The position numbers and the translations under genes were made by a program. Below, one piece after another: positions 36,560-45,111 of a stretch of 64,000 bases of DNA (positions are counted from its first letter, which is position 1; every line of letters starts with the position of its first letter). This DNA is from Roseovarius sp. MMSF_3350 (GTDB lineage: Bacteria; Pseudomonadota; Alphaproteobacteria; Rhodobacterales; Rhodobacteraceae). The stretch spans positions 55,551-119,550 of the forward strand of contig NZ_JASHIZ010000014.1 in NCBI RefSeq assembly GCF_030733425.1, written 5' to 3'. The notes beneath the pieces were generated by a model. That model did not search any database, was not told the DNA's origin, and saw only the letters and a list, made by a program, of their open reading frames with translations.

Positions 36560-37846
36560 TTACTTGTCGAAGGCCAGGTCCCGCAGGAACAGGGCGATCT
36601 GGGGGAAGAAGATCAGCAGCACGGCGACTGACAGCAGGATGAAGATGAAAGGCGGCGTGCCGCGGATCACTTCCATGTAGGGCCGCTTGAACACGGCGAT
36701 GGCCGTGAAGATGTCGCAGCCGAAAGGCGGCGTGGCCGAGCCGATGGCGACCTGAAGCGTGATGATCGTGCCGACCAGCACAGGGTCGAGGCCGACGGAG
36801 TCGACCACCGGCGCGAAGATCGGAACCAGCACGAGGATCACAACGATCGGGTCGACGAACATGCAGCCGACGAAGAAGGCGACGGAGATGACGAAGAGCA
36901 CGCCGATCTGGCCCATCTCGTCGATGCCGATGGAGCCGAGGATTTCCTGCGGAATCTGGGCGAAGGAGATGACCCAGGAGAACGCGGCGCCGACGCCCAC
37001 GAGGATGAACACCACGGCCGTGATGAGGCCGGTGGACTTGGCGGTTTCGTAGACGCCCTTGAGGTCCAGTTCACGGAAGATGATGACCTCGAGCACCAGC
37101 GCGTAGAGCACGCAGGCCGCCGCCGCCTCGGTCGGGCTGAAGATACCGCCGTAGATGCCGCCGATGATGATTGCCGGAAAACCCAGCGGCCAGAGCGCCT
37201 TGCGCCCGGCGGTAAGGCGTTCGCCCCAGCTGTATTTCGGCTCGGTCGGCACGTTGTTGCGGATCGCGTAGATCCAGGCGTAGATCGAGAACAGCACCAG
37301 GATCAGCAGGCCGGGGCCGATGCCGGCGATGAAAAGCTCGGCGATGGAGGTGTTGGAGACCACGCCATAGATGATCATGCCGATGGAGGGCGGGATCAGG
37401 AAGGCGATGTCGGAGGCGTTGACGATGAGCGCCAGGATGAAGCTGTCGTTGTAGCCCGCCTTCTGCATCCGGGGCCGCAGGGGCGAGCCCACGGCGACCA
37501 CGGTCGCCTGGGTCGAGCCCGAGACCGCGCCGAACATGGTGCAGGCGGCCGCGGTGGACACGGCAAGGCCGCCCTTGAGGTGGCCCACGAAGGACATCAC
37601 CAGGTCGATCAGGCGGTTGGCGGACTGGCCGCGCGTCATGATGTCGGCCGCGAAGATGAACATCGGCACCGCGATCAGCGAGGCGGGGCGGATGCCGGCC
37701 ATGATCTGCTGGATCATGGTTTCAAGCTGGCCGAAGCCGCCGAACATGGTGAAGAAACCGACGAAGGCGCCGACGATCAGCGGGATCATCATCGGAAAGC
37801 CAAGCAGCAGGAGGACGATCATTATGGAAAAGATGGTGAGGGCCAT
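36560..37846 (-). CDS. teaC: TRAP transporter large permease, ectoine type
   Basis: 428 residues, normal DctM length, about 12 membrane segments. Motifs include SGSTQATVVAVGSPLRPRM and the C-terminal IGSATPPFGCDIFTAIAVF, typical of the family's substrate path. Pumps ectoine/5-hydroxyectoine with Na+ together with the small subunit. Three nucleotides separate it from the small permease gene; teaD follows. Confidence 0.88.
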   Translation of the reverse strand: MALTIFSIMIVLLLLGFPMMIPLIVGAFVGFFTMFGGFGQLETMIQQIMAGIRPASLIAVPMFIFAADIMTRGQSANRLIDLVMSFVGHLKGGLAVSTAAACTMFGAVSGSTQATVVAVGSPLRPRMQKAGYNDSFILALIVNASDIAFLIPPSIGMIIYGVVSNTSIAELFIAGIGPGLLILVLFSIYAWIYAIRNNVPTEPKYSWGERLTAGRKALWPLGFPAIIIGGIYGGIFSPTEAAAACVLYALVLEVIIFRELDLKGVYETAKSTGLITAVVFILVGVGAAFSWVISFAQIPQEILGSIGIDEMGQIGVLFVISVAFFVGCMFVDPIVVILVLVPIFAPVVDSVGLDPVLVGTIITLQVAIGSATPPFGCDIFTAIAVFKRPYMEVIRGTPPFIFILLSVAVLLIFFPQIALFLRDLAFDK

Positions 37847-37849
37847 CTG

Positions 37850-38476
37850 TCAGACCTCCTTCTCGGTGTCGTCATACCCTTCGAGCACGGCGGTCGAGAG
37901 GTAGATATCCTTGTCGATGATGTTCTTGATCGCGGTCAGCAGATACTGCACCCCGGTCATGAAGAAACCCACCGGAACCCAGACGAGCGTGATCCAGACA
38001 GGGATCTGGAGAGACGGCAGAACACGGCCCCGCCCGGCCTGGGTGAGAATGTAGGTGTAGGCGTAGTATGCCAGCCCGAACATGAACACCGCCGTCACCA
38101 GCGTGATGACGATCATCATCAGCTTGCGCGCCCGGGGCGGCATGGTGTCGTAGATCGCAGACATGCGGATATGCCGGCCGTGGCGGGCGGCATAGCTGAT
38201 CCCGGCGAAGGTGATCAGGATGATCAGGATGCGGTTCAGTTCCTCGGAAAAGAAGATGCTGTTCTGGAAGACGAAGCGCCCGACCACGTTGGCGATGGTA
38301 TTGGCCGCCATCAGAAGGACGCCAACGGCGAGCATCACCGCCTCGATCTTGCTTATGAGAATGTCGATGGTGCCGAGAAGTCCCGGCAGCGTGGAGACGT
38401 ATTCGCCCGTGGGTTCGTCATCCAATCCGGTCGTCTCGGTCTGAGACTGTATCTGAGAGCCGTGTTCGTCTGACAT
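37850..38476 (-). CDS. teaB: TRAP transporter small permease, ectoine type
   Basis: 208 residues with four hydrophobic segments and a polar N-terminus of about 40 residues. [24 protein letters not shown] is the DctQ-family signature region (split over two helices). Needed for transport with the large subunit. Lies 72 nt after the binding-protein gene, across a small GC hairpin. Confidence 0.86.
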   Translation of the reverse strand: MSDEHGSQIQSQTETTGLDDEPTGEYVSTLPGLLGTIDILISKIEAVMLAVGVLLMAANTIANVVGRFVFQNSIFFSEELNRILIILITFAGISYAARHGRHIRMSAIYDTMPPRARKLMMIVITLVTAVFMFGLAYYAYTYILTQAGRGRVLPSLQIPVWITLVWVPVGFFMTGVQYLLTAIKNIIDKDIYLSTAVLEGYDDTEKEV

Positions 38477-38510
38477 AGCCTGTCCCCGCGTTCAGAAGAT
38501 GCGTCAGCGA

Positions 38511-38529
38511 CCGCGCCCCGAAGGCGCGG
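38511..38529 (-). promoter_or_regulatory. Hairpin between teaA and teaB
   Basis: CCGCGCC (38511-38517) and GGCGCGG (38523-38529) form a 7-bp stem with a 5-nt loop just after the teaA stop. No U-tract follows. Like the hairpin at 18387 it may stabilise the binding-protein mRNA. Confidence 0.45.
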
Positions 38530-38548
38530 CCGCCGCGCGGCCTTGTTG

Positions 38549-39562
38549 TTATTGCACGGCTTCCAGATCGGCCTTGAGCTGGTCGAGGATTTTCTTGCCG
38601 CCTTCGCCGGTCATTTCGAGGAATGTCTCCTCGACCGAGGCGCCGGCCTCGACGAAGGGCTGGCGTTCTTCCTCGCTGAGGGTGTTGACCTGCATCGAGG
38701 GCTTGGCTTCCTTGATCTTCTCGATGCTCTCTTCGTGAAGACCCTTCTGGTACTCGATGATGTGGTCGAAGGCGACGTCGATCGCGTTCTGGATCACCGT
38801 CTGGTCCTCTTCGGACAGGCCGTCATAGAATTCCTTGTTGGCCATCACGGCTGTGGTGAAGTTATTGTGACCGGCGCAGGTGATAACCTCGGTCACCTCG
38901 TACATCTTGGTCGACTCGATGAAGAACATCGGGTTTTCCTGACCCTGGATGATGCCTGTCTGAAGCGCGCCGTAGACCTCGCCCCATGGCAGCGGCGTGG
39001 GCGTCGCGCCGAAGGCCTTGTAGCTTTCCACCAGGAGCGGGTTGGTCATGACGCGGAACTTGACCTGATCGAGATCGGGCGGACCGCTGACGGGTTCCTG
39101 CGTGGTCATGCAGACCTCGCCTTCGGGGAACATGGTCAGCAGTTCCAGCCCCTGTTCGGCGTAAAGCTCGGGGAACATCTCGTTGATGGCCTTGGAGGTG
39201 CGGAAGAACTCGCCAAGCTTCTCGGTGTCCTGCGGCAAGAGGTAGGGCACGAAGAAGACCTGCGCCTCGGGGATCAGCGACCCGGTGAAGCCGGGGCTTT
39301 GATCGACGAATTGCAGGATGCCGGTCTGGGCCTGCTCCATCGTGTCGGCGGATTCGCCCAACGTGCCGTAGGGGAAGAGCTGAACGGTGTGGTCGGAATT
39401 GGCCTCGACCTCTTCCTTGAACTTCTGGGCATAGACACCCTGCACCTCGTCAAGCGCCTCCTCGAAAGCGTAGCGCCAGGTCTCGGCGTTCGCGACGCTC
39501 GCGCTGAGTGCAATGCCCGCGGCGACCGCGGCGGCAAAGGATGTGGGCAAAAATCTAGCCAT
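38549..39562 (-). CDS. teaA: TRAP substrate-binding protein for ectoine/5-hydroxyectoine
   Basis: 337 residues with a signal peptide ending SVANA near residue 26. Long stretches agree with Halomonas TeaA as I recall it: SPGFTGSLIP (89-98), TNPLL and YKAFGATPTPLPWGEVYG (181-198), QTGII and GQENP (201-211). Residues at the TeaA ligand site are kept: E34/E35 near the mature N-terminus, R170, W193 and N210. It captures the compatible solute in the periplasm for osmoprotection or as nutrient. First gene of teaABCD; upstream lies an AT-rich region with a dyad. Confidence 0.88.
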   Translation of the reverse strand: MARFLPTSFAAAVAAGIALSASVANAETWRYAFEEALDEVQGVYAQKFKEEVEANSDHTVQLFPYGTLGESADTMEQAQTGILQFVDQSPGFTGSLIPEAQVFFVPYLLPQDTEKLGEFFRTSKAINEMFPELYAEQGLELLTMFPEGEVCMTTQEPVSGPPDLDQVKFRVMTNPLLVESYKAFGATPTPLPWGEVYGALQTGIIQGQENPMFFIESTKMYEVTEVITCAGHNNFTTAVMANKEFYDGLSEEDQTVIQNAIDVAFDHIIEYQKGLHEESIEKIKEAKPSMQVNTLSEEERQPFVEAGASVEETFLEMTGEGGKKILDQLKADLEAVQ

Positions 39563-39926
39563 TTCAAATCTCCCATTTCGTTCGTGACTGACCCTAGGCT
39601 GATGGCCCCGCCGTATCGTGTCAATGCACTTGTCCGGCCTGCCGATGGGCCGATGGCATGGGTCGCCGCACCGTGGCGTTCTGATTTAATTCAGTAAATT
39701 CAATAACATGCTAACGCAATCGCGTGGGCCATTCGGGTTCATGAAACTGCCCGAAAATTAAGCGCAATTTATGGCGGGGCCGGCATTTCCCATCGATATC
39801 ATGGGAAAATTGCGCGGAAGCGGCGGATATTTCGCAGCCTGATAGGCCGAAACCCGGGCCCGCGACGGCAGGAACCGTGGTCCGGAGAGGGCGGAGCCGG
39901 GTCCGGCGCCGCCCGTTCGTTTCAGG
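39563..39926 (-). other. Gene-free region upstream of teaA
   Basis: About 360 nt with an AT-rich patch (39680-39720) likely to hold the teaA promoter, read toward lower coordinates. A nested inverted repeat at 39762-39815 is listed separately. No ORF is supportable. Confidence 0.65.
39762..39815. promoter_or_regulatory. Nested dyad upstream of teaA, possible operator
   Basis: Outer arms GCGCAATTT (39762-39770) and AAATTGCGC (39807-39815) are perfect inverted repeats. Inside lies TTTCCCAT (39786-39793) with ATGGGAAA (39801-39808), separated by CGATATC; the two right arms overlap by two bases. It lies about 200 nt from the teaA start. Could be a regulator site or the terminator region of the convergent-side gene; no T-tract supports the latter. 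Confidence 0.5.
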
Positions 39927-41525
39927 TCAGGCGTTCAGCCACCACCGTTCCATGTAACGCTCGCCATCGAGATCCCAGTTGGTGGCAATTTGCTCGGGCA
40001 TGCCGACATCGTCGCCCGCGCCGAAGACGTAGGACGCGAACATCGGGATGGCCGAGCCGCCCTCTTCGTTCAGGATCTTCTGCATCTCGAAATACATGTC
40101 GCGGCGCTTGGCCTCGTCGAGTTCGGCGCGCGCCTCGATCAAGAGCTTGTCGAATCGTTCGTTGGACCACTTGGACTCGTTCCACGCCACGCCGGTCTGG
40201 TAGGTGGTCGAGAACATCTGGTCCTCGACCGGGCGGCCGCTCCAGTAGCTGGTGATGAAGGGCGACTTGATCCAGTGATCGGCCCAGAAACCATCGTTGG
40301 GCTGGCGGTTGACCTTGAGGTCGATGCCGGCACCCTTGGCGGAGTTCTGGATCAGGATGGCGGCGTCCACCGCGCCGGCAAAGGCGGCCTCGGAGGCCAT
40401 GATCTCGATCTGCAGCGAGTCGAGTCCGGCTTCCTTGAGGTGGAACTTGGCGCGGTCGGGATCGTACTGGCGCTGTTCCAGTTCGCCATTGTAGAACCGC
40501 TGGCCCGAGCCGATGGGATGGTCGTTGCCGACTTCGCCGTAGCCGAAGAGGATCTTGTCGACCAGTTCCTGCCGGTCAATGGCGTATTTCACCGCGAGGC
40601 GGATGTTGTTGTCGGTGTAGGGGTCGGTGTCGCAGAGCATCGGCAACGAATAGTGCAGCGTCCCGGTGGTGGTCTTGAGGTTGACGCCGGGCCGGCGGCC
40701 CAGCAGCGCGGCGGTCTTGAGATCGACCCGGTCGATCACGTGGACGTCGCCGGAGACCAGTGCCGAGGTGCGGGCGTTTTGGTCGATGATCGACAGCACC
40801 TCGACCGTGTCGAAGAACGCCACGTCGTCGGACCAGTGGTTGGCGTGGCGCGAAAGCTGCGAACTGACGCCGGCGTCGTAATTGTCGAGCACGTAGGAGC
40901 CGCAGCCGATGTAATCCTGCCAGTTCATCGTGCCGTCGTCGTTGGCGGGCATCACCGGCAGGTGGTAGTCGGTCATGATGAAGGGGAAGTCGGCATTGCC
41001 GCTCTCCAGCTCGACCACAACGACGAGGTCGCCGTCGGCCTTGAGGTCGACCACGGGCGCCACCAGGGGGCCGGCTGCGGAGGTGTTGCCCTCGCCCCGG
41101 TGGTGGTTGATCGAGGCCACGACGTCGCTGGCCTTGACGGTGCGGCCATTGTGGAATTCGAGGCCGTCGCGCAGCTTGAACGTCCAGGTCTTGGCGTCGG
41201 GCGAGGACTCCCAGCTTTCGGCGAGCGAGGGCGCAAGGCTGCCGTCGGGGGCGATTTCGGTCAGGTAGCCTTGGTAGCCGCCGAGCGCGAGGCCGATGGT
41301 GTAGCCGTTCTCGATCACGCCGGGGTCGAGCTTGTCGGTGGTGGCGCCGTGGCCGCGGGCGACGCGGAAATGGCCGCCCTTCTTCGGGGTCTGGGCGTGG
41401 ACCATGTCGGCGGTGAGGGACAGGGCCGAGACGGTCGCACCGGCGGCCAGACCCTGTTGCATGAAGCGGCGGCGCGAGATCCGGCGCGTGCGCAGGTCGC
41501 GCGTCAGTTTGTCGAGGAAATCCAT
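39927..41525 (-). CDS. ABC transporter substrate-binding protein, peptide/nickel (SBP_bac_5) family
   Basis: 532 residues. The N-terminus has a Tat-like signal, SRRRFMQQGLAAGATVSALS, ending near VHAQ about residue 45. The SBP_bac_5 signature is seen in YLTEIAPDGSLAPSLAESW and FKLRDGLEFHNG. Binds peptides or similar oligomers outside the inner membrane. No permease or ATPase genes are next to it, so it is an orphan here. It lies downstream of the racemase-anmK pair on the same strand, separated by a 316-nt gap with repeats. Confidence 0.87.
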   Translation of the reverse strand: MDFLDKLTRDLRTRRISRRRFMQQGLAAGATVSALSLTADMVHAQTPKKGGHFRVARGHGATTDKLDPGVIENGYTIGLALGGYQGYLTEIAPDGSLAPSLAESWESSPDAKTWTFKLRDGLEFHNGRTVKASDVVASINHHRGEGNTSAAGPLVAPVVDLKADGDLVVVVELESGNADFPFIMTDYHLPVMPANDDGTMNWQDYIGCGSYVLDNYDAGVSSQLSRHANHWSDDVAFFDTVEVLSIIDQNARTSALVSGDVHVIDRVDLKTAALLGRRPGVNLKTTTGTLHYSLPMLCDTDPYTDNNIRLAVKYAIDRQELVDKILFGYGEVGNDHPIGSGQRFYNGELEQRQYDPDRAKFHLKEAGLDSLQIEIMASEAAFAGAVDAAILIQNSAKGAGIDLKVNRQPNDGFWADHWIKSPFITSYWSGRPVEDQMFSTTYQTGVAWNESKWSNERFDKLLIEARAELDEAKRRDMYFEMQKILNEEGGSAIPMFASYVFGAGDDVGMPEQIATNWDLDGERYMERWWLNA

Positions 41526-41841
41526 TCTCTTCTCCTTGTTGGATCGGCCTTTTGGCGGCCGTTTTTTTGTTCTTGTCGGGATGCAACGCGTGTCATGCGG
41601 CCCCCGCGCCCCGAGAATAGCGCGCTTTTTCGCGTCCTGTCTCGGAGATGTTTGGGTGATGCGCGGTTTCCCCCGTCTGGCGGCCCTTTTTTTGAGCGCC
41701 CTGCCCGCCCTGGCGGCGCTGCGAAAGGCTGGGGGCGTGCGGGGGTGGTGGATGTCGGCGCGGCGCGTGGGTTTTCACCCACCCTACGTGGCGGATATCA
41801 TCCCGGGTTAGGCCCGGGACGGGGTCGCGAAGGGCGGGCCG
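41526..41841 (-). other. Gene-free gap with a composite repeat
   Basis: 316 nt between the binding-protein and racemase genes. Besides the composite repeat at 41767-41819 it contains no supportable gene; short open frames across it have no ribosome sites. Confidence 0.6.
41767..41819. repeat. Composite palindromic repeat, copy 2
   Basis: GTGGGTTTTCACCCACCC plus TACG at 41767-41788, followed at 41801-41819 by TCCCGGGttaGGCCCGGGA, a near-perfect dyad. The two-part layout recurs at 50095 and 56164. Confidence 0.85.
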
Positions 41842-42591
41842 TCAGGCAACGGCGGTGCGCGCACCTTCGGCCTGGAAGAGCCGGCCGGGCCCCCATCCGC
41901 GGCCGTCGGCCCCGGCGCGGCCCAGCAGGTGCCACATCAGCGCCTGGTTGGAACTGATGACCGGGAGGCCAAGCTCGGCCTCCAGCGCGTCGATCACGCC
42001 GAAGGTACGCAGGTTGGTGCAGGAGGTGAAGACGGCCTGCACGCCCGTCGCCCTGGCGGCCTCGGTGACGGCGGCGTGGGTGGAGGCTTCGGTGATGCGG
42101 GCGACGCGGCGGTCGTCGGTCTCGCCGAAGCTGAAGTTGTGTGCCACCTCTATGCCGCGGGTTTCCAGGAAGCTGCGCAAGGGGGCCACGACGTCGACCG
42201 CGTAGGGCGTGACCATGGCGATCCGGGCCGCGCCGAGTGTATTCAGGGCGGCCACCACGGCGCTGATCGGGTTGGTGACCGGCACGCCGGGATGGGCAAG
42301 CTGCACCTGCCCCTCGATCAGAGCCGCGCCCATCAGGGCCGAGGCGGACGTGCAGCCGTAGCCCACCGCGTCGAGCTTGCCGGGCAGCAGCGCGGCGGAG
42401 GCGGCCATGCGCTCCTGCATCGACAGAAGGTTCTCGGGCGTCACCTCGCTGTCGGAGAAGATGCGGCTGTGATGCAGGCCGACATCGCGGCCCGCGAGAA
42501 TCGTACGGGCCTCGGTTTCGAGCGTCTCGTCGGTGCTGAGCACGATGAGGCCCAGGCGGACGGGCATACCATTGTCGAGCGCATAGGTCAT
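41842..42591 (-). CDS. Asp/Glu racemase-superfamily protein (maleate isomerase/EutA-like)
   Basis: 249 residues. Two catalytic-type cysteines occur in [13 protein letters not shown] and [10 protein letters not shown], the pair expected in Asp/Glu racemases, maleate isomerase and arylmalonate decarboxylase. [18 protein letters not shown] and ALMWHLL near the C-terminus also fit the family, which includes the ectoine-utilisation protein EutA. Its ATG overlaps the anmK stop (ATGA), tying it to murein sugar recycling; a D/L-amino acid racemisation role is plausible but the substrate is not determinable. Confidence 0.82.
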   Translation of the reverse strand: MTYALDNGMPVRLGLIVLSTDETLETEARTILAGRDVGLHHSRIFSDSEVTPENLLSMQERMAASAALLPGKLDAVGYGCTSASALMGAALIEGQVQLAHPGVPVTNPISAVVAALNTLGAARIAMVTPYAVDVVAPLRSFLETRGIEVAHNFSFGETDDRRVARITEASTHAAVTEAARATGVQAVFTSCTNLRTFGVIDALEAELGLPVISSNQALMWHLLGRAGADGRGWGPGRLFQAEGARTAVA

Positions 42592-43706
42592 CGCGAGCTT
42601 CCGTCCGGCCAGCTGACGGTGCCGCCGGCCACTGCCGCCGCGACGCCGGTGGTCGACGGGCAAGAGGTGGGCAGGCCGCGCAGGACGCGCACGGCGAGAT
42701 GGCCGAAGGCCTGCGCCTCGAGCATGTCGCCGTCCAGGCCCACCGCCTCGACCGGGTCGACGACCGCGTCGAGCGCCGTGCGCAACATGGCCATCATCAC
42801 CGGGTTCCGCCGCCCGCCGCCGCAGACCAGCAGGCGCTCTGGCGGGGACGGACAATGCTCCATCGCCTGGAGGACCGCCGCCGCGCTCATCGCAGTGAGA
42901 GTGGCGGCGGCGTCGGCATCTGAAAGTTCGTGCACGAGGGTGTAGAGATCGGCGAAGGCGTCACGGTCGAGGCTCTTGGGGGGGATCTTGCGAAAGTATG
43001 GCTCGTCGAGGAAAAGCTCGAGCGCGCCCTCGGCCACGGTGCCCTTGAGCGCCAACGCGCCGTCGCGGTCGCAAGGCTCGCCCCGGCGCTGCATCATCAG
43101 GTCGTTGATGGGGGCGTTTGCGGGGCCGGTGTCGAAAGCCAGGAGCGCGCCATCCTGGTCGGGGCGGTCGCGGCTGGGATCGATCCAGGTGATGTTACCC
43201 ACCCCGCCGAGGTTGAGGAACGCGAGCGGACGGTCGGCGCCGATCCACCTGGCGCAGGCGAAATGGAAGAACGGCGCGAGCGGCGCGCCCTCGCCGCCCA
43301 GGCGCACGTCGGCCGAACGGAAATCCCAGACGACCGGCAGGCCGAGATGCATGGCCAGCCCCTCGCCATCGCCAAGCTGGTGGGTGCCGCGCCCTTGCGG
43401 CTCGTGCGCGAGGGTCTGGCCGTGAAACCCCACGAGCTGTGCACCGGAAAAGCGCGACAGCACGTCGACATGGGCCTGCTGGACGAGCGGCAGGACCTCC
43501 TGCCCCACCTCGCCCGGCCACTTGCCCAGGGCGTCGCGCAGAACGGCCTCTTCCGTGGGGGTATATGAGCGATAGGCGCTGTCGCCGAAGGCAAAGATCG
43601 TCTCGCCATCGGTCTGGACCATGGCGGCATCGACCCCGTCCAGCGAGGTGCCCGACATCGCCCCGAGCGCCCAGACCGGGCCGCTCTTCAAACCGGCCTT
43701 CAACAT
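42588..43706 (-). CDS. anmK: Anhydro-N-acetylmuramic acid kinase
   Basis: 372 residues. Phosphorylates and opens 1,6-anhydroMurNAc to MurNAc-6-phosphate during murein recycling. [15 protein letters not shown] at the N-terminus, [11 protein letters not shown], and [14 protein letters not shown] are family motifs. The start at 43706 follows AAGGA; a further in-frame ATG is at 43730. Divergent from tyrS, as in many alphaproteobacteria. The racemase-type gene is coupled to its 3' end. Confidence 0.94.
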   Translation of the reverse strand: MLKAGLKSGPVWALGAMSGTSLDGVDAAMVQTDGETIFAFGDSAYRSYTPTEEAVLRDALGKWPGEVGQEVLPLVQQAHVDVLSRFSGAQLVGFHGQTLAHEPQGRGTHQLGDGEGLAMHLGLPVVWDFRSADVRLGGEGAPLAPFFHFACARWIGADRPLAFLNLGGVGNITWIDPSRDRPDQDGALLAFDTGPANAPINDLMMQRRGEPCDRDGALALKGTVAEGALELFLDEPYFRKIPPKSLDRDAFADLYTLVHELSDADAAATLTAMSAAAVLQAMEHCPSPPERLLVCGGGRRNPVMMAMLRTALDAVVDPVEAVGLDGDMLEAQAFGHLAVRVLRGLPTSCPSTTGVAAAVAGGTVSWPDGSSR

Positions 43707-43769
43707 GGCCTTTTCCTTCGCCTGAACCATCCCTATACATGCCGCGCAAAACCAGCTGGGACAAGCAAT

Positions 43770-45023
43770 ATGACCTACCACGCCAAATCGGATTTCATGG
43801 CCACGATGATCGAGCGCGGCTACCTGGCCGATTGCACGGATTACCAGGGGCTGGACGACGCGCTGAGCGCGGGCGTGGTGCCGACCTATATCGGTTATGA
43901 CGCCACGGCGCAGTCGCTGCATGTGGGGCACCTGCTGAACATCATGATGCTGCGCTGGCTGCAGAAGACGGGGCACAAGCCGATCACGCTGATGGGCGGC
44001 GGGACCACGAAGGTGGGCGATCCGAGCTTTCGGTCGGACGAGCGGCCCCTGCTGGGGCCCGAGCAGATCGAGAGCAATATCAACGGGATGCAACAGGTCT
44101 TTGCGCGGTACCTGACCTATGGCGACGGAGCCACGGATGCGTTGATGCTGAACAATGCCGAGTGGCTGGACGGGCTGAACTACCTGGAGTTCTTGCGCGA
44201 CATCGGCCGGCACTTTTCCGTCAACCGGATGCTGTCCTTCGAGAGCGTCAAGTCGCGGCTGGACCGAGAGCAATCGCTGTCGTTCCTCGAGTTCAACTAC
44301 ATGATCCTGCAGGCATATGACTTTCTGGAGCTGAACCGGCGCTATGGCTGCCTGCTGCAGATGGGCGGGTCGGACCAGTGGGGCAATATCGTCAACGGGA
44401 TCGACCTGACGCGGCGGGTCCTGGACCACGAGATCTATGGCCTGACCTCGCCCCTGCTGGAAACGGCGGACGGGCGCAAGATGGGCAAGTCGGCGGATGG
44501 CGCGGTGTGGCTGAACGCGGACATGCGGTCGCCCTACGAATTCTGGCAGTTCTGGCGGAACACGATGGATGCCGATGTGGGGCGGTTCCTGAAGCTTTAT
44601 ACAGAGTTGCCGGTGGACGAGTGCAACCGGCTGGGCGCGCTGGCGGGGGCGGAAATCAACGAGGCCAAGGTCATTTTGGCCAATGAAGTGACGACCCTGC
44701 TGCACGGGGCGGACGCGGCGGCGAATGCAGAGGCCACGGCCCGCGAAGTGTTCGAGAAAGGCGGCGTCGGGGACGATCTGCCGACGCTGGAGCTGTCGGC
44801 GGCGGAGGTGGGCGACGGGATTTCCATCGTGCAGCTGATCGTGAAATCCGGGCTGGCGGTATCGGGCAAAGAGGCCAAGCGCCTGATTGCCGAGAACGGC
44901 GCCAGGATGGACGATCGCCCGCTGACGGATGCGGGGATGATGGTGGACGCGCAGGCGTTGGCCAGCCCGATCAAGCTGTCGGCGGGGAAAAAGCGGCACG
45001 CGCTGGTGAAGATCGTCGGGTAA
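43770..45023 (+). CDS. tyrS: Tyrosyl-tRNA synthetase
   Basis: 417 residues. Class Ic synthetase with the HIGH motif as HVGH (51-54), KMSKS as KMGKS at about 238-242, and a C-terminal S4 RNA-binding domain ([20 protein letters not shown]). Charges tRNA-Tyr. A strong terminator follows at once. 63-nt gap to divergent anmK. Confidence 0.97.
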   Translation: MTYHAKSDFMATMIERGYLADCTDYQGLDDALSAGVVPTYIGYDATAQSLHVGHLLNIMMLRWLQKTGHKPITLMGGGTTKVGDPSFRSDERPLLGPEQIESNINGMQQVFARYLTYGDGATDALMLNNAEWLDGLNYLEFLRDIGRHFSVNRMLSFESVKSRLDREQSLSFLEFNYMILQAYDFLELNRRYGCLLQMGGSDQWGNIVNGIDLTRRVLDHEIYGLTSPLLETADGRKMGKSADGAVWLNADMRSPYEFWQFWRNTMDADVGRFLKLYTELPVDECNRLGALAGAEINEAKVILANEVTTLLHGADAAANAEATAREVFEKGGVGDDLPTLELSAAEVGDGISIVQLIVKSGLAVSGKEAKRLIAENGARMDDRPLTDAGMMVDAQALASPIKLSAGKKRHALVKIVG

Positions 45024-45031
45024 GACATTGG

Positions 45032-45072
45032 CGCCCCGGAGTTTTTAAAAAACCCCGGGGCGTTTTCTTTTT
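45032..45072 (+). terminator. Terminator after tyrS
   Basis: CGCCCCGG (45032-45039) pairs with CCGGGGCG (45055-45062), and the stem continues inward with GTTTTT/AAAAAC after a mismatch. TTTTCTTTTT follows. A second small dyad, CGTTTTCTT/AAGAAAACG, begins at 45061 and may serve the convergent gene. Confidence 0.85.
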
Positions 45073-45111
45073 AAGAAAACGGCGCGTTACGCCTGGGGCC
45101 ACCCTGCGTGT

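Noticed and set aside
39990..41957. A 655-residue open frame on the plus strand
   Set aside because: It is antisense to the peptide-binding protein gene, which has a clear signal peptide and family motifs; long antisense frames are expected in GC-rich coding DNA.
42588..44999. An 803-residue frame that would fuse anmK to upstream sequence
   Set aside because: The upstream part runs antisense through tyrS; the anmK start at 43706 has a good ribosome site and the conserved N-terminus.
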